64,000 bases of DNA from Devosia sp. SD17-2 (GCF_029201565.1 NZ_CP104002.1:2559001-2623000); one strand, 5' to 3'. Numbered from the stretch's first letter, positions 25,679-35,342 are shown. Notes: a model not told the origin generated them from the sequence alone. Program-made: numbers and translations.

Positions 25679-26760
25679 CTTGCCTCTCCCCGCATGATCG
25701 AGGTGCCGCTCACGGCATCAAAGAAGGTGAGCATGTCCCGGTCGATTTCGAGGAACACTTTTTCGCCGCGCTGCCATAGCACCGAGCGGCGGGAGTGCTC
25801 GAGGAACTCGATGATTTCGCCGGTTTGCAGTTGAGCGCGCACCTGGGAATGCGAGCCAAGGAAGGTCTCGTCGACCACTTCGGCGGCGAGCCCGGTCGCG
25901 GCGGCCTTGACCGCTTCGGGGCGAACCGAGACCTGCACGCGGCCACTCGCGCCGGGGTCTATCATGTCGGTGACGTCGATCACCTGTCCATTGCCAAGGT
26001 CGATGCGCGCCCTGCCCTCATCCCGGACGAGGTCGCGCTCAAGCAAATTGGTCTTGCCGATGAATTCGGCGACGAAGCGATTGGCCGGGCTGCGGTAGAT
26101 TTCGGCCGGGGTGCCGACCTGTTGCACGACACCGAGGTTCATCACCGCGATCCGGTCGGACACTGCCATGGCCTCTTCCTGGTCATGGGTAACATAGACC
26201 GTGGTGATGCCTGCGTCGCGCTGGGCCTGGCGAATGGTGTCGCGCATTTCGACGCGCAGCTTGGCGTCGAGATTGGAGAGCGGCTCGTCCATCAACAGAA
26301 GCGCCGGCTGGATAACGAGCGCACGCGCCAGCGCCACGCGCTGCTGCTGGCCGCCAGACATCTGGCCGGGCAGTCGGTCCCCAAGATGGGCCATGCGCAC
26401 CGATTCCAGTGCCTCGGCAACCCGGCGATCAGCCTCGGCCCGCGCGACCTTGCGGGTCTGGAGGCCAAAGCCGACGTTCTTGGCCGCCGTCATCTGCGGG
26501 AACAGGGCATAGTTCTGGAACACCATGCCGATGTTGCGCTCGGAGGCAGGACGATCATTGATCACCTGACCATCAAAAGAGATGGTCCCGGCTTCAATCG
26601 AGTTGAAGCCGGCGATCATCCGCAGGAGCGTGGTCTTGCCGCAACCTGAAGGCCCGAGCAGGGTGAAAAACTCACCATCGGCGATCTCGAGATTGAGATC
26701 GGGAATGGCCACCTGACCGTTATACTCCTTGCGAAGTGCCTTGAGAGATATTCGGGTCAT
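25675..26760 (-). CDS. AfuC/PotA-type ABC ATP-binding protein, transporter 1
   Basis: ATPase of 361 residues with Walker A G-P-S-G-C-G-K-T-T, signature M-S-G-G-Q-Q-Q-R-V and Walker [13 protein letters not shown]. The C-terminal TOBE domain begins near V-R-P-E-A. It lies 32 bases after the binding-protein gene and overlaps its permease by four bases. Family members serve iron, polyamine, phosphonate or sugar-phosphate importers. Confidence 0.87.
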   Translation of the reverse strand: MTRISLKALRKEYNGQVAIPDLNLEIADGEFFTLLGPSGCGKTTLLRMIAGFNSIEAGTISFDGQVINDRPASERNIGMVFQNYALFPQMTAAKNVGFGLQTRKVARAEADRRVAEALESVRMAHLGDRLPGQMSGGQQQRVALARALVIQPALLLMDEPLSNLDAKLRVEMRDTIRQAQRDAGITTVYVTHDQEEAMAVSDRIAVMNLGVVQQVGTPAEIYRSPANRFVAEFIGKTNLLERDLVRDEGRARIDLGNGQVIDVTDMIDPGASGRVQVSVRPEAVKAAATGLAAEVVDETFLGSHSQVRAQLQTGEIIEFLEHSRRSVLWQRGEKVFLEIDRDMLTFFDAVSGTSIMRGEAR

Positions 26761-26792
26761 GGTGTTACTCCGGCTCGGGCCATACTCAGAAA

Positions 26793-27821
26793 TCAGGAAC
26801 GCGCTTCGAGGATCGCGCGGTATTTCGCGACGATTTCCTCACGGTGCGCGGCCACATAGGGGCCGTCTTCCTGAACGGTCGGAATATCGGCGAGCGCGGG
26901 CAGGCCCGGCTTGTCGATACCGTCGCGCAGCGGGCGACCGGCGGTCTGCTCGGCGATGATGGTCTGGCCCTCTTCGGAGATGATGAAGTCAATGAAGGCT
27001 TCGGCGGCCGGCGGATTGGGGCCGCCCTTGATCATCTGGATGGTCGCCGGTAGGAAGGCTGCGCCTTCAGAGGGATAGACAATTTCGACGGGCGCGCCGC
27101 TGAGCACAAAATTCAGGGACAGCGGCTCATAGGTCAGGCCGACGATATATTCGCCATTGGCCACGTCGGCGGCCACCTGGCTGGAAGAGCCGATAGAAAT
27201 GCCGTCGAGCTGGTCGACCAGTGCGGTCACGTAATCCCAGCCGGCCTGGGCTTCATAATCGCCGCCGACGGCCTTGAGCATATTGGTGAGCTGCGCGAAG
27301 GCCGAGGACGAACCGGTGGGATCGCCATAGGCGATCTTGCCCTTGAGTTCGGGCTGCAGAAGGTCGGCGTAGCTGTTGACCTCGATGCCTGCGGCAGCCA
27401 GGCCTTCGGTGTTGACAAGGAGATTGGAGCCGTCGGCCTGGTAGGGCGTAAAGGCGCCGGTCGTGTTCTTGCCGGCATCGACCATGTTCGCGTCTTCGGG
27501 CGAAACATATTCCTGCCAGAGCTCGGAATTAACCGCGGCCTGAGCAGCGCCGCCGCCAAACATCACGTCGCCCTGCGGATTGCCGGACTCGCTGCGGATG
27601 CGGGAGTAGAGCTCACCCGTGCCGGCAGTAATCAGCTGCACCGTGACGCCAGTGTTGCCTTCGAACACCGGGATCAGGCTCTGCAGCATGCCTTCTTCAT
27701 TGGGGGTATAGACGACGAGCGTGGTGCCCGAAATCTCCTGGCCCTGGGCGCTGGCCAGGGCGACCAGCGACACGGCGGTCGCGAAAAAGGCTGTAGCGGT
27801 AATCTTGGTCAGGCTTGGCAT
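26793..27821 (-). CDS. AfuA/FbpA-type ABC substrate-binding protein, transporter 1
   Basis: Periplasmic binding protein, 342 residues. The ATG at 27821 has GGAGG eight bases upstream and a signal peptide ending A-L-A-S-A-Q-G-Q-E. The family opening T-T-L-V-V-Y-T-P-N-E-E follows, with G-E-L-Y-S-R-I-R-S-E and a Y-G-D-P-T-G-S-S-S-A-F-A-Q segment. The paired tyrosines that bind iron in true ferric-binding proteins are not evident, which argues for an organic phosphate-type ligand. The long open frame continuing to 28967 is antisense-like read-through over the permease gene and was not used. Confidence 0.87.
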   Translation of the reverse strand: MPSLTKITATAFFATAVSLVALASAQGQEISGTTLVVYTPNEEGMLQSLIPVFEGNTGVTVQLITAGTGELYSRIRSESGNPQGDVMFGGGAAQAAVNSELWQEYVSPEDANMVDAGKNTTGAFTPYQADGSNLLVNTEGLAAAGIEVNSYADLLQPELKGKIAYGDPTGSSSAFAQLTNMLKAVGGDYEAQAGWDYVTALVDQLDGISIGSSSQVAADVANGEYIVGLTYEPLSLNFVLSGAPVEIVYPSEGAAFLPATIQMIKGGPNPPAAEAFIDFIISEEGQTIIAEQTAGRPLRDGIDKPGLPALADIPTVQEDGPYVAAHREEIVAKYRAILEARS

Positions 27822-27871
27822 GGTGTTCCTCCGGGAGATTCTCAGTTTGCGTTCGGTGTTCGAGGCGGGCG

Positions 27872-29512
27872 TCACAACAGCGCCTGCTCGTTTCGGCCCA
27901 TAAAGCGGAAGGCGATGTATACGGCACAACTGCTCAGAGCGAGCAGGATGGTCGAGAGCGCCGCGGCGACCCCGAAATCCCCGTCGAGAATAAGCAGGTA
28001 GATGCGCACCGGCATGGTCATGGTGCTGCCGACGTAGAGCACCAGCGAGGACGACAGCTCGTTGATGGCGGTGACGAAACTCAGCATGCCGCCGGCAATG
28101 ATGCCCGGCACGATCAGTGGCACGGTGATGCGCAGGAATGCCTGGAAGGGGCTGTATCCCAGCGAGATCGCCGCCTCCTCCATGCTGGGCGAGATCTGCC
28201 GCAGCGAGGATGCCGTTGTGCGCACCGTATAGGGCAAGCGGCGGATGAAGATGGAGAGGATGATGATCGCGGCTGTTCCGGTCAGTACGACCGGACCGGT
28301 ATTGAAGGCGGCGATGAAGGCGATACCGATAACAATGCCGGGCATGACATAGGGCACCATGAAGGCGCCATCGAGCAGTGCGGTATTGAGATTGGTGCGC
28401 CGCGCCACGAGGACGCCGACGATGGTGCCGACCACAACGATGAGGGCGACGGCGGCGAAGGAGAAGGTCAGCGAATTGCGGACGACGTCGCCGAGATTGA
28501 ACAGGATGCGCTCGTAGCTCTGCAGCGCAAAGCCGTTCTGAAACACGGGGCCGCTCGTTTTGCGGAAGGAGTAGATGATCGAGATGATCACCGGCATCGC
28601 CCCGCACAGGCCGATGAAATAAACGGCGAAATGGGCGAGCACGTTGCGCCAGCCCTTGAGCTGGATGCGCACCGGCTTGTTGATCATGTTGCCGTGGTAG
28701 ACGTTGCGGCGGGACATGTAGCGCTGCAGCAGCACGAATACCATCGAGACGATGATCAGGATCACGCTGATGGTGGTGGCCATCGACATGTTGGAGCCGA
28801 CTTCCGCCGCGTAGAGGGTGAAGGCTTCGGTAGCGAGCACGTTGTAGCCACGCCCGAGAAGACGCGGTGTGCCGAAATCGGCGATGGCATGGATCAGGGC
28901 CAGAAGGCCCCCGGCGGTCAGGGCCGGAAACACCATCGGGAACGAGATTTTCATGGCGCGCTGCCAAGGCGTCAGCCCCAGGCCTTCCGCTGCCTCTTCA
29001 AGCGAGCGGTTGACGTTGCTCAGGGCACCCGAGACCATGAGATAGACGTAAGGGTAGAACTTCAGCGAGAAGACAATGAGGATGCCGCCGACGCCGTAAA
29101 TTGGAGGCATGGTGATCCCGAAATCGCGCAGGAAGCCGCGCACGACACCACCGGCGCCGAACAGCACGATCCAGGAATAGGCGCCGATGAACGGCGGCGA
29201 CACCAGCGCCAGAATGGCGAGCAGGGACACGAACTTGCCGCCGCGAATGACGAAGCGCGACACGCAAAAGGCCATGATCGAGCCCAGCAGCAAGGCACCG
29301 AAAAGGCCCCCGAACCCGACCACAAGCGTGTTGATGAAGGCCTGATGGAAACGCGGTTCGCTGAGGAATTTTATGTAGTTGGCGAGCGTGACACTGCCGC
29401 TCTGGTCGTAAAAGCTCGACACAAGAACCGAGCCGACCGGGATGAACAGGAGCATGAACAGCATGATCCAGGTGAGGATCATGACCACAGTCCAGAAATT
29501 GAAGCGTGGCAT
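27872..29512 (-). CDS. AfuB/FbpB-type ABC permease (double-length), transporter 2
   Basis: Permease of 546 residues, a clear paralogue of the one at 24029. It shares the S-P-P-F-I-G-A-Y-S-W-I segment, a D-F-G-T-P motif and two EAA loops (E-E-A-A-E-G-L-G-L-T and E-E-A-A-I-S-L-G-Y-S). It lies 50 bases before the binding protein of transporter 1 and 5 bases after its ATPase. It most likely works with the divergent binding protein at 30698, but a shared binding protein is possible. Confidence 0.85.
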   Translation of the reverse strand: MPRFNFWTVVMILTWIMLFMLLFIPVGSVLVSSFYDQSGSVTLANYIKFLSEPRFHQAFINTLVVGFGGLFGALLLGSIMAFCVSRFVIRGGKFVSLLAILALVSPPFIGAYSWIVLFGAGGVVRGFLRDFGITMPPIYGVGGILIVFSLKFYPYVYLMVSGALSNVNRSLEEAAEGLGLTPWQRAMKISFPMVFPALTAGGLLALIHAIADFGTPRLLGRGYNVLATEAFTLYAAEVGSNMSMATTISVILIIVSMVFVLLQRYMSRRNVYHGNMINKPVRIQLKGWRNVLAHFAVYFIGLCGAMPVIISIIYSFRKTSGPVFQNGFALQSYERILFNLGDVVRNSLTFSFAAVALIVVVGTIVGVLVARRTNLNTALLDGAFMVPYVMPGIVIGIAFIAAFNTGPVVLTGTAAIIILSIFIRRLPYTVRTTASSLRQISPSMEEAAISLGYSPFQAFLRITVPLIVPGIIAGGMLSFVTAINELSSSLVLYVGSTMTMPVRIYLLILDGDFGVAAALSTILLALSSCAVYIAFRFMGRNEQALL

Positions 29513-29517
29513 AGCCC

Positions 29518-30573
29518 CTACCCCTTCACACGGACGCTGTCGGCGCCGAACGCCATAAGCGCAGACCGCGGGACGATGACGGTAACCGTCTCGCCGGTTT
29601 GGCGCGTCGCGGTCATGCCGGGATTGGCGAGCTGGACCACCAGCAGTCCGGCGGGCGTATCGACCTGAACATGGGCCTCGCGACCCAGATAGGTGAATTT
29701 TGTCACCGTGCCCGAGAGCGTCGCCGCGTCTGCGTGGTCAACGCCGGGGGTGCCGAGCGCAAGGTGCTCGGGTCGGGCCGCCCAGCTGGTGACACCGGCG
29801 CTTGAGAGACCGAGCGTGCCCAGCATCGCATCGAGCGCAGGACCGGATTTGAAGCGGTTGATGGTGCCGACAAACTCGGCCACGAACAGGGTCTGGGGAT
29901 TGCCGTAGATCTCCTGCGGCGTACCCACCTGCTCGATCCTGCCAGCGTTCATCACGCAGATGCGGTCGGAGATGGCGAGCGCCTCTTCCTGATCGTGCGT
30001 GACATAGATGGTGGCGATATCGACCTGTTTCTGGATGTCGCGGATTTCCTCGCGCAGCTCGATACGGAGCTTGGCGTCGAGATTCGACAGCGGTTCATCC
30101 ATAAGCAGGAGGCGCGGATTGATGACCATGGCACGCGCGAGGCCAATGCGCTGCTGCTGGCCACCGGACATGGCCGCTGGCAGGCGCTCCGCCATGGCGC
30201 CGAGCCGCACTGCCTCGAGCGCCTGGGTCACGCGCGTCTTGATCTCAGCGGCCGGGACCTTTCGCGGTTTCAGACCGAAGGCGACGTTGTCGAAGACGCT
30301 TAGATGGGGAAAGACGGCGTAGTCCTGGAACACCATGCCGATGTCGCGCTGATGCGGCGGGACCGCCCGCAGATTGGCGCCATCCAGCGTGATTGAGCCG
30401 GTGCTCAGATCGTTGAAGCCGGCAATAGCCCGCAGCAAAGTTGTCTTTCCGCAGCCGCTGGGACCGAGCAGCGTGAAGAATTCTCCCCGCTCTATGGACA
30501 CAGACACCCCGTTCAGCGCCATGAAACTGGGCCCGAACTGCTTGGTGGCATCGGTGACCGTCAGATAGCTCAT
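29518..30573 (-). CDS. AfuC/PotA-type ABC ATP-binding protein, transporter 2
   Basis: First gene of the five-gene minus-strand operon; 351 residues. It shows Walker A G-P-S-G-C-G-K-T-T, signature M-S-G-G-Q-Q-Q-R-I and Walker [18 protein letters not shown] domain follows with W-A-A-R-P-E-H-L. It is divergent from the binding-protein gene at 30698, and the 124-base spacer must hold promoters for both. Confidence 0.87.
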   Translation of the reverse strand: MSYLTVTDATKQFGPSFMALNGVSVSIERGEFFTLLGPSGCGKTTLLRAIAGFNDLSTGSITLDGANLRAVPPHQRDIGMVFQDYAVFPHLSVFDNVAFGLKPRKVPAAEIKTRVTQALEAVRLGAMAERLPAAMSGGQQQRIGLARAMVINPRLLLMDEPLSNLDAKLRIELREEIRDIQKQVDIATIYVTHDQEEALAISDRICVMNAGRIEQVGTPQEIYGNPQTLFVAEFVGTINRFKSGPALDAMLGTLGLSSAGVTSWAARPEHLALGTPGVDHADAATLSGTVTKFTYLGREAHVQVDTPAGLLVVQLANPGMTATRQTGETVTVIVPRSALMAFGADSVRVKG

Positions 30574-30697
30574 GCAGGCTTCTCCCTCTTCCCTGACGTC
30601 AATATGAAGCCGACAAACTTTCGTATTGCAACATATTTTAGCGTGGTTCAGGATCAGGAAGATCTTTGAATGATCAAATTCGAAAGGGAGGACTCAC

Positions 30698-31690
30698 ATG
30701 AATATTCGCAAACGGACATTTTTGGCGCTGTCCGCCGCCGCACTGATCGCGTCCACCAGCATGACGTCGCTGGCCGTGGCGCAGGACGGTTCGGTGGTGA
30801 TCTACACCGCGCACAAGTCGTCTATCGTTGATACGCTGCTGCCGATTTTCGAGCAGGAAACTGGCCTCAAGGCCGAAGTGGTCAAGCTCGGCTCGGGCGA
30901 CATTGCCAAGCGCGTTCAGGCCGAGTCCGGCGCGCCGGCCGCTGATGTGATCTGGTCGATCTCCGGCAGCCAGCTGACCGAGCTGCGCGACCTGCTCGAG
31001 CCCTACACCCCACCCGAATTCGATCAGATCGATCCGCAGTTCATCAAGGACGACGCCTGGACCCCGTACACCGCCGTTGTTTACGTGCTGGCGGTCAACA
31101 CCGACCTGCAGCCGCTCGAGGAAGCCCCCAAGACCTGGGCCGATCTTGCTGATCCGAAATGGACTGGACAGATCGCTTCGGCACGCGCCGATGGTTCGGG
31201 CTCGGCCATGCAGCAGCTGCAGACCGTGCTCACCGTTTTCGGTGACGAAGGCTGGGCCAAATATGCCGAGATAGCGAAGAACTTCGTCTTTGCCGACAGC
31301 TCGGGTGCGGTGCCGCGCTTTGTAGCCGATGGCGAAACGTCGATGGGCCTGACGCTCGAAGACAACGCGCTCGAATATGTCCAGGGCGGCGCACCGATCT
31401 CGATCGTCCACCTGACCGACGGCACTGCGGCTACTCCGGACGGCGTCGCCCTCGTCAAGGGCAGCCCGAACCCGGAAGGCGGCAAGGCCTTCATCGACTG
31501 GGCCATGTCAAAATCCACCCAGGAAAAGCTGGCGATGGATATCGGCCGCCGCTCCGTGCGTCTCGACGTTGCTGGTCCCGCCGGCACGCCTAACCTTGCC
31601 GACCTCACCCTCGTCAACGTCAAGCCGCTGAGCGACTTCGGCGGCGCCGAGGCTGTGCTGCGCGAGTGGCGCACGGCAATCGGCGAGTAA
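30698..31690 (+). CDS. AfuA/FbpA-type ABC substrate-binding protein, transporter 2
   Basis: Periplasmic binding protein of 330 residues with a signal peptide ending S-L-A-V-A-Q-D. It then has V-V-I-Y-T-A-H-K, the usual start of the AfuA family, and F-A-D-S-S-G-A-V-P-R and N-A-L-E-Y segments. GGGAGG lies about eight bases before the ATG. The gene faces away from the ATPase/permease pair and reads toward the PP2C-like and DeoR-type genes, which could be in the same transcript. Confidence 0.87.
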   Translation: MNIRKRTFLALSAAALIASTSMTSLAVAQDGSVVIYTAHKSSIVDTLLPIFEQETGLKAEVVKLGSGDIAKRVQAESGAPAADVIWSISGSQLTELRDLLEPYTPPEFDQIDPQFIKDDAWTPYTAVVYVLAVNTDLQPLEEAPKTWADLADPKWTGQIASARADGSGSAMQQLQTVLTVFGDEGWAKYAEIAKNFVFADSSGAVPRFVADGETSMGLTLEDNALEYVQGGAPISIVHLTDGTAATPDGVALVKGSPNPEGGKAFIDWAMSKSTQEKLAMDIGRRSVRLDVAGPAGTPNLADLTLVNVKPLSDFGGAEAVLREWRTAIGE

Positions 31691-31778
31691 GCGCCTCCTG
31701 AACAACACGCGATAACGCAAGGACATAGGGCAGTCCGCCGTCTCTCAAGGCCGGTGGATTGCCATTAAGCAGGACCTC

Positions 31779-32795
31779 ATGAGGCATCTTGAAGCATTCT
31801 CGCTGGGCAAGAAGTTCGGCCATCCAGAGACCAACGAAGATAGTCTCGTGGTCCTGCCAAACCGCGGTTACGCCGTCATCGACGGCGTAACCGACCGCAA
31901 CGGTACGCGCTATGGCGGAATGCTCTCGGGGCAGTTCGCCTCGCAAACCGTCCAGCGGGCCATCGAGACCTTTATGCTCGCGCAGGGCCGGAGCGACCAG
32001 CCCGAGCTGCAGTTTCAGGGCGGCGAGCATTTCGTCGCTTATCTCGGCAAAGCCATCCACGCTGGCTACGAGGAAAATGGCGCGCTTGCAGCGGTTGAAG
32101 CCGACTGGAAATTGCGGGGTGGCTGCACAGTGGTGGCCGCACTGATCATCGGCGACCGGCTCGAGGTGATTGCCGTCGGCGACAGCGGCATTCGCATCAA
32201 CGGCACAGACACGCTGCAGGTGCTGAAGCCGCTCGACGACATCACCGCCATTCTGCGCCGCGAGACCTGGCGCTATTTCGAGGCGCAGGGCAAGCCGGCC
32301 GAGGAAGCCGATCGTCTCGCGACATCAATGACGTGGCAGGGCACGCAGAACCAGCCGGCAGACAGTCCCACCGCCGAGCCTACAACCAATGCTGCTATTG
32401 AGGCCAAGGCGCTGACCGCGTGTCGGGCGCATCTGCCGAGCGTGCCGGAAGACGAAATCCTGACCCTGATCCGGGGCGGCATTTCCCACGGTCAGGGCAA
32501 GTTCCAGAATGTGACTGAGCCGGTGCTCGGCTATGGCTGCATCGACGGTTTCGCCGTGCCCAAACGATATATCGAGACCCGCAGCTATTCGATCGAAGGG
32601 ATCGAGACAATCGAGCTCTTCTCCGATGGCTATTTCAAGCCCGGAGCGGTATTTGGCGTGGAATCCTGGGAAACCGCATTTCAGGAAGTCGAGACCGAGG
32701 ACTTCCACAAGATCGGGCGATTTATGAGCACCAAGGGCACGACCCCAACCCAACTTACCGACGACCGTACCTATCTGGGCGTCCGCTTCAAATGA
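31779..32795 (+). CDS. PP2C-family phosphatase-like protein
   Basis: A 338-residue cytoplasmic protein with the metal-binding pattern of PP2C phosphatases. The motifs are N-E-D-S near residue 20, V-I-D-G-V-T-D near 32, A-V-G-D-S-G-I in the middle, S-D-G-Y near the end and D-D-R-T-Y-L-G-V at the C-terminus. The long insertion between the third and fourth motifs is unusual. AGGA precedes the ATG. It overlaps the DeoR regulator gene by four bases (ATGA). The substrate could be a phosphoprotein or a small phosphorylated metabolite. The neighbouring phosphate-ligand transporter and NagA/NagB genes make the latter attractive, but this is inference. Confidence 0.75.
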   Translation: MRHLEAFSLGKKFGHPETNEDSLVVLPNRGYAVIDGVTDRNGTRYGGMLSGQFASQTVQRAIETFMLAQGRSDQPELQFQGGEHFVAYLGKAIHAGYEENGALAAVEADWKLRGGCTVVAALIIGDRLEVIAVGDSGIRINGTDTLQVLKPLDDITAILRRETWRYFEAQGKPAEEADRLATSMTWQGTQNQPADSPTAEPTTNAAIEAKALTACRAHLPSVPEDEILTLIRGGISHGQGKFQNVTEPVLGYGCIDGFAVPKRYIETRSYSIEGIETIELFSDGYFKPGAVFGVESWETAFQEVETEDFHKIGRFMSTKGTTPTQLTDDRTYLGVRFK

Positions 32796-33610
32796 GTGGA
32801 GACACCAAGCCACGGCAGACCCGACGTCCAGAGGCCCAGATGCTGGAGACCGGCCGTGCCGGTGAGCGGCGGCAGGCCATTCTCGAGGCAGTGCGCACCA
32901 ATGGCGCTGCCTCAGTTGCCGAGCTTGCAGCGCGTTTCGACGTGACCTACCAGACCATCCGCCGCGATCTGCGCACGCTCGAAACGCAGGGGCTGCTGCA
33001 GAAGGGCTTTGGCGGCGCCTTCGCCTCGCCAGGCGTGGCCCAGCACACCCATGACGAACGCAATGCCAGCCAGAAGTCGATGAAACGCCGGTTGGTTCTG
33101 GCGCTCGAGGAATTCATCGCCCCGGGCGCCACGATCTTTGTTGGCCTCGGCACGACATTCGACAGCCTGCACGAAGTGCTGACGCGCCATCCGGGCGTGC
33201 TGATCGCGACACCCAATCTTGAGGTGGCCCATTCCTGCGCGCTCAAGACCGACGCCACCGTCTATGTCTATGGCGGCTATGTGCGCAACAAGGACTCCTC
33301 GGTGCTGACACTGGCGGACGAGAGCCGGCATCGGTTCAAATTTGACCTGGCAGTGATCGGCACCAGCGCGATCGACCGCGATGGTACGGTGCAGGAATTC
33401 GATCCCCTGGAGGTCGATCTCGTCCGCTCAATCCTGCCGCTGTCGCGAAAGATCATCCTTGTGGCGCATGAGGAAAAGTTCGGGCGCCGCGCGCCGCATG
33501 TCGTGACCAGCATGGCTGACATCGACGTGCTGATCACCAATGGCGACCCCCGCCCCCGGTTCGAAGACGCGGCCGTACTCGGTTCAACCCGGGTGATCGC
33601 GATCAGCTAG
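32792..33610 (+). CDS. DeoR/GlpR-family transcriptional regulator
   Basis: A 272-residue regulator with a winged helix-turn-helix (T-Y-Q-T-I-R-R-D-L-R at about 50-60) and a DeoRC domain containing F-V-G-L-G-T-T. The N-terminus is extended by about 25 basic residues. It is translationally coupled to the PP2C-like gene (ATGA) and ends tail-to-tail with nagA, the two stop codons sharing the palindrome CTAG. Probable regulator of the transporter and/or the nagBA pair. Confidence 0.83.
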   Translation: MSGDTKPRQTRRPEAQMLETGRAGERRQAILEAVRTNGAASVAELAARFDVTYQTIRRDLRTLETQGLLQKGFGGAFASPGVAQHTHDERNASQKSMKRRLVLALEEFIAPGATIFVGLGTTFDSLHEVLTRHPGVLIATPNLEVAHSCALKTDATVYVYGGYVRNKDSSVLTLADESRHRFKFDLAVIGTSAIDRDGTVQEFDPLEVDLVRSILPLSRKIILVAHEEKFGRRAPHVVTSMADIDVLITNGDPRPRFEDAAVLGSTRVIAIS

Positions 33611-34611
33611 CACGCGCCAATGCCCTCAAGCGTCGGTTGAAGGTCGGAGCTCCACCGCAGTGTTCCAGGATCAAGCCTGATGCCGTGATGGCTGAGGCTT
33701 TTTGCGATTGCCTTGCGCGGCGCAGTGGCGGCCATTGCCACGACGGTCTCAGGTGGCAGCCCTGTCCAGTTGATGGTGTTGCGCACCGCGGCATCCAGGC
33801 AGAGCGCCGAGCCGGCCAGATTGACCCGCCCCGGCTGGACCATTGCGCCCTCTCTCGTGCGCTCAATCTGCATACCGGCAAAGCTGTAGACGCCCGGCGG
33901 TGCGGCGGCACCCAACACCGCGTCTGTGACGAGGATGCACTTGTCGGGCCCCTTCAGCCGGATCAACGCTGCGAGCGCCTGCGGCGACATATGGTGCCCG
34001 TCAGCGATGAGGCATGCGGCGAGACGCGGTTCGGACAGCTGCGCGACGAGCGTGTTCTCCAGCTTGGGGAGCTGGTGGGGCAGACCATTGCCAAGATGGG
34101 TGGAGAGGGTCACCCCCATGTCTGCCGCGACGCGCACGGCGTCGAAACCGGCGGCCGAGTGGCCGATGGAGATGGTCTTGCCGCGCCGAGTCATCTCGGC
34201 AATAAAATGGAGGGCGCCGCTGCGTTCGGGCGCGAACGTGATCAGCAGGATGGGGCGGCTGAGCCCCTCCTCCAGGACGTCCAGCAGGGCCACGTCCGGA
34301 TCGACCATGGCGCGTTCGGGATGACAGCCGGAGTAACCAGGCTGTGCGAGGAGAAACGGCCCCTCGAGATGATAGCCCGGCACCATGCGCGGGCCGAGGC
34401 GGCTGGTGCGCACTGCGCGATCGAGCGCGACGAGACGCTCCGACAATTGCTGCGGAAGCGCCGTAATGATCGTCGGCAGGCACTGCGTCACGCCCGAGGC
34501 CAGCATGGCCTCCAGAGCATGGTCCAGTTGCGCCGCGGTGAGCGCCGGATCATTGAAATCAATGCCTGCATAGCCGTTGACCTGAAGATCGAACAGGCCT
34601 TCGCTGATCAT
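33607..34611 (-). CDS. nagA: N-acetylglucosamine-6-phosphate deacetylase (short form)
   Basis: Deacetylates GlcNAc-6-phosphate to glucosamine-6-phosphate in the cytoplasm. NagA metal and active-site motifs are present: D-L-Q-V-N-G-Y-A-G near the start, H-L-E-G-P-F, G-H-S-A, T-H-L-G-N-G, D-G-H-H and L-V-T-D-A. The 334-residue protein lacks the usual ~45-residue N-terminal beta-sandwich strand region, so it is a shortened member; no upstream in-frame extension is available because it overlaps the nagB-like stop. It forms an operon with that gene (ATGA overlap). Confidence 0.85.
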   Translation of the reverse strand: MISEGLFDLQVNGYAGIDFNDPALTAAQLDHALEAMLASGVTQCLPTIITALPQQLSERLVALDRAVRTSRLGPRMVPGYHLEGPFLLAQPGYSGCHPERAMVDPDVALLDVLEEGLSRPILLITFAPERSGALHFIAEMTRRGKTISIGHSAAGFDAVRVAADMGVTLSTHLGNGLPHQLPKLENTLVAQLSEPRLAACLIADGHHMSPQALAALIRLKGPDKCILVTDAVLGAAAPPGVYSFAGMQIERTREGAMVQPGRVNLAGSALCLDAAVRNTINWTGLPPETVVAMAATAPRKAIAKSLSHHGIRLDPGTLRWSSDLQPTLEGIGAC

Positions 34612-35342
34612 GACAGTTCGCTCGCCGAGGCGGTGTCGAGATGGAGGGTGGCATCGGTGTGCTGCTGCAGGATCGAGGCGGGATAGAGCGGCGAGACCGC
34701 TTCCTCAACCGCCTGACGGACCGCCTTGGCCTTCCGCTTGTCAGGCACAGAGAGAATGATTTTCTGCGACTTCATGATCTGGCGGATGCTCATCGAAATT
34801 GCCCGTCGCGGGACGGCATCGAGGCTTTCGAACCAGCCCTCACCCAGCTGCTGCTTGCGGCAGGCTTCGTCGAGATCCACGACTATATAGGGCGCCTCGG
34901 TGGTAAAATCGGCCGGTGGGTCGTTGAAAGCCAGGTGGCAGTTTTCCCCGATACCGGCAAAGCAGACGTCAATGGTCTCCAGTACCAGCCGATCATTGAG
35001 ACGGGCGAGCTCGGCGTCGAGATCGGGGGCATCTCCATCGACGGCTACGAATTCCCTCAGTGCGCCGACACGGTTGACGAGACGGTTTCGGAGATAGCCG
35101 CGAAAACTGGCCTTGTGATCCTCCGGCAGCCCGACATATTCGTCGAGGTGAAACACGGTGACCTTGCTCCACTCGATGTCGTGGCGCACGAGTGCATCGA
35201 GCATTTCAAACTGGCTGGCGCCAGTCGCGACAATGACGCTGGCGCCGCCCTTTTTGGCGATTGCCTCGACGATGGCCGCAGCCCCCATCTCGGCTGCACG
35301 CCGGCCCAAAAGGCCTGCATTCTCGTGTACCACCAGCTCCAT
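34608..35342 (-). CDS. nagB: Glucosamine-6-phosphate deaminase-like protein
   Basis: Converts glucosamine-6-phosphate to fructose-6-phosphate and ammonia if it is a true NagB. The start at 35342 (M-E-L-V-V) has GGAGG six bases upstream and gives 244 residues; the open frame reaching 35441 has no family features. Family motifs are [15 protein letters not shown] and [12 protein letters not shown]. The usual D/N-G-H is replaced by N-C-H. It overlaps nagA. The match is to the NagB/SgaE isomerase-deaminase family, and a related sugar-phosphate substrate is possible. Confidence 0.82.
   Translation of the reverse strand: MELVVHENAGLLGRRAAEMGAAAIVEAIAKKGGASVIVATGASQFEMLDALVRHDIEWSKVTVFHLDEYVGLPEDHKASFRGYLRNRLVNRVGALREFVAVDGDAPDLDAELARLNDRLVLETIDVCFAGIGENCHLAFNDPPADFTTEAPYIVVDLDEACRKQQLGEGWFESLDAVPRRAISMSIRQIMKSQKIILSVPDKRKAKAVRQAVEEAVSPLYPASILQQHTDATLHLDTASASELS

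Noticed and set aside
26793..28967. The 724-codon extended minus-strand frame continuing upstream of the binding protein
   Set aside because: The extra residues are another frame of the permease gene; the true start at 27821 has GGAGG and a signal peptide.
27815..29668. A 617-codon plus-strand open frame across the permease 2 gene
   Set aside because: It lies antisense to a clear permease with EAA loops; the sequence is rich in H/D/E/R as expected for an antisense frame in GC-rich DNA, and no family motif is visible.
26793..31690. Calling the AfuA-type proteins ferric-iron-binding (fbpA)
   Set aside because: The paired tyrosine iron ligands are not evident and the surroundings deal with phosphate compounds, so only the broader family is named.
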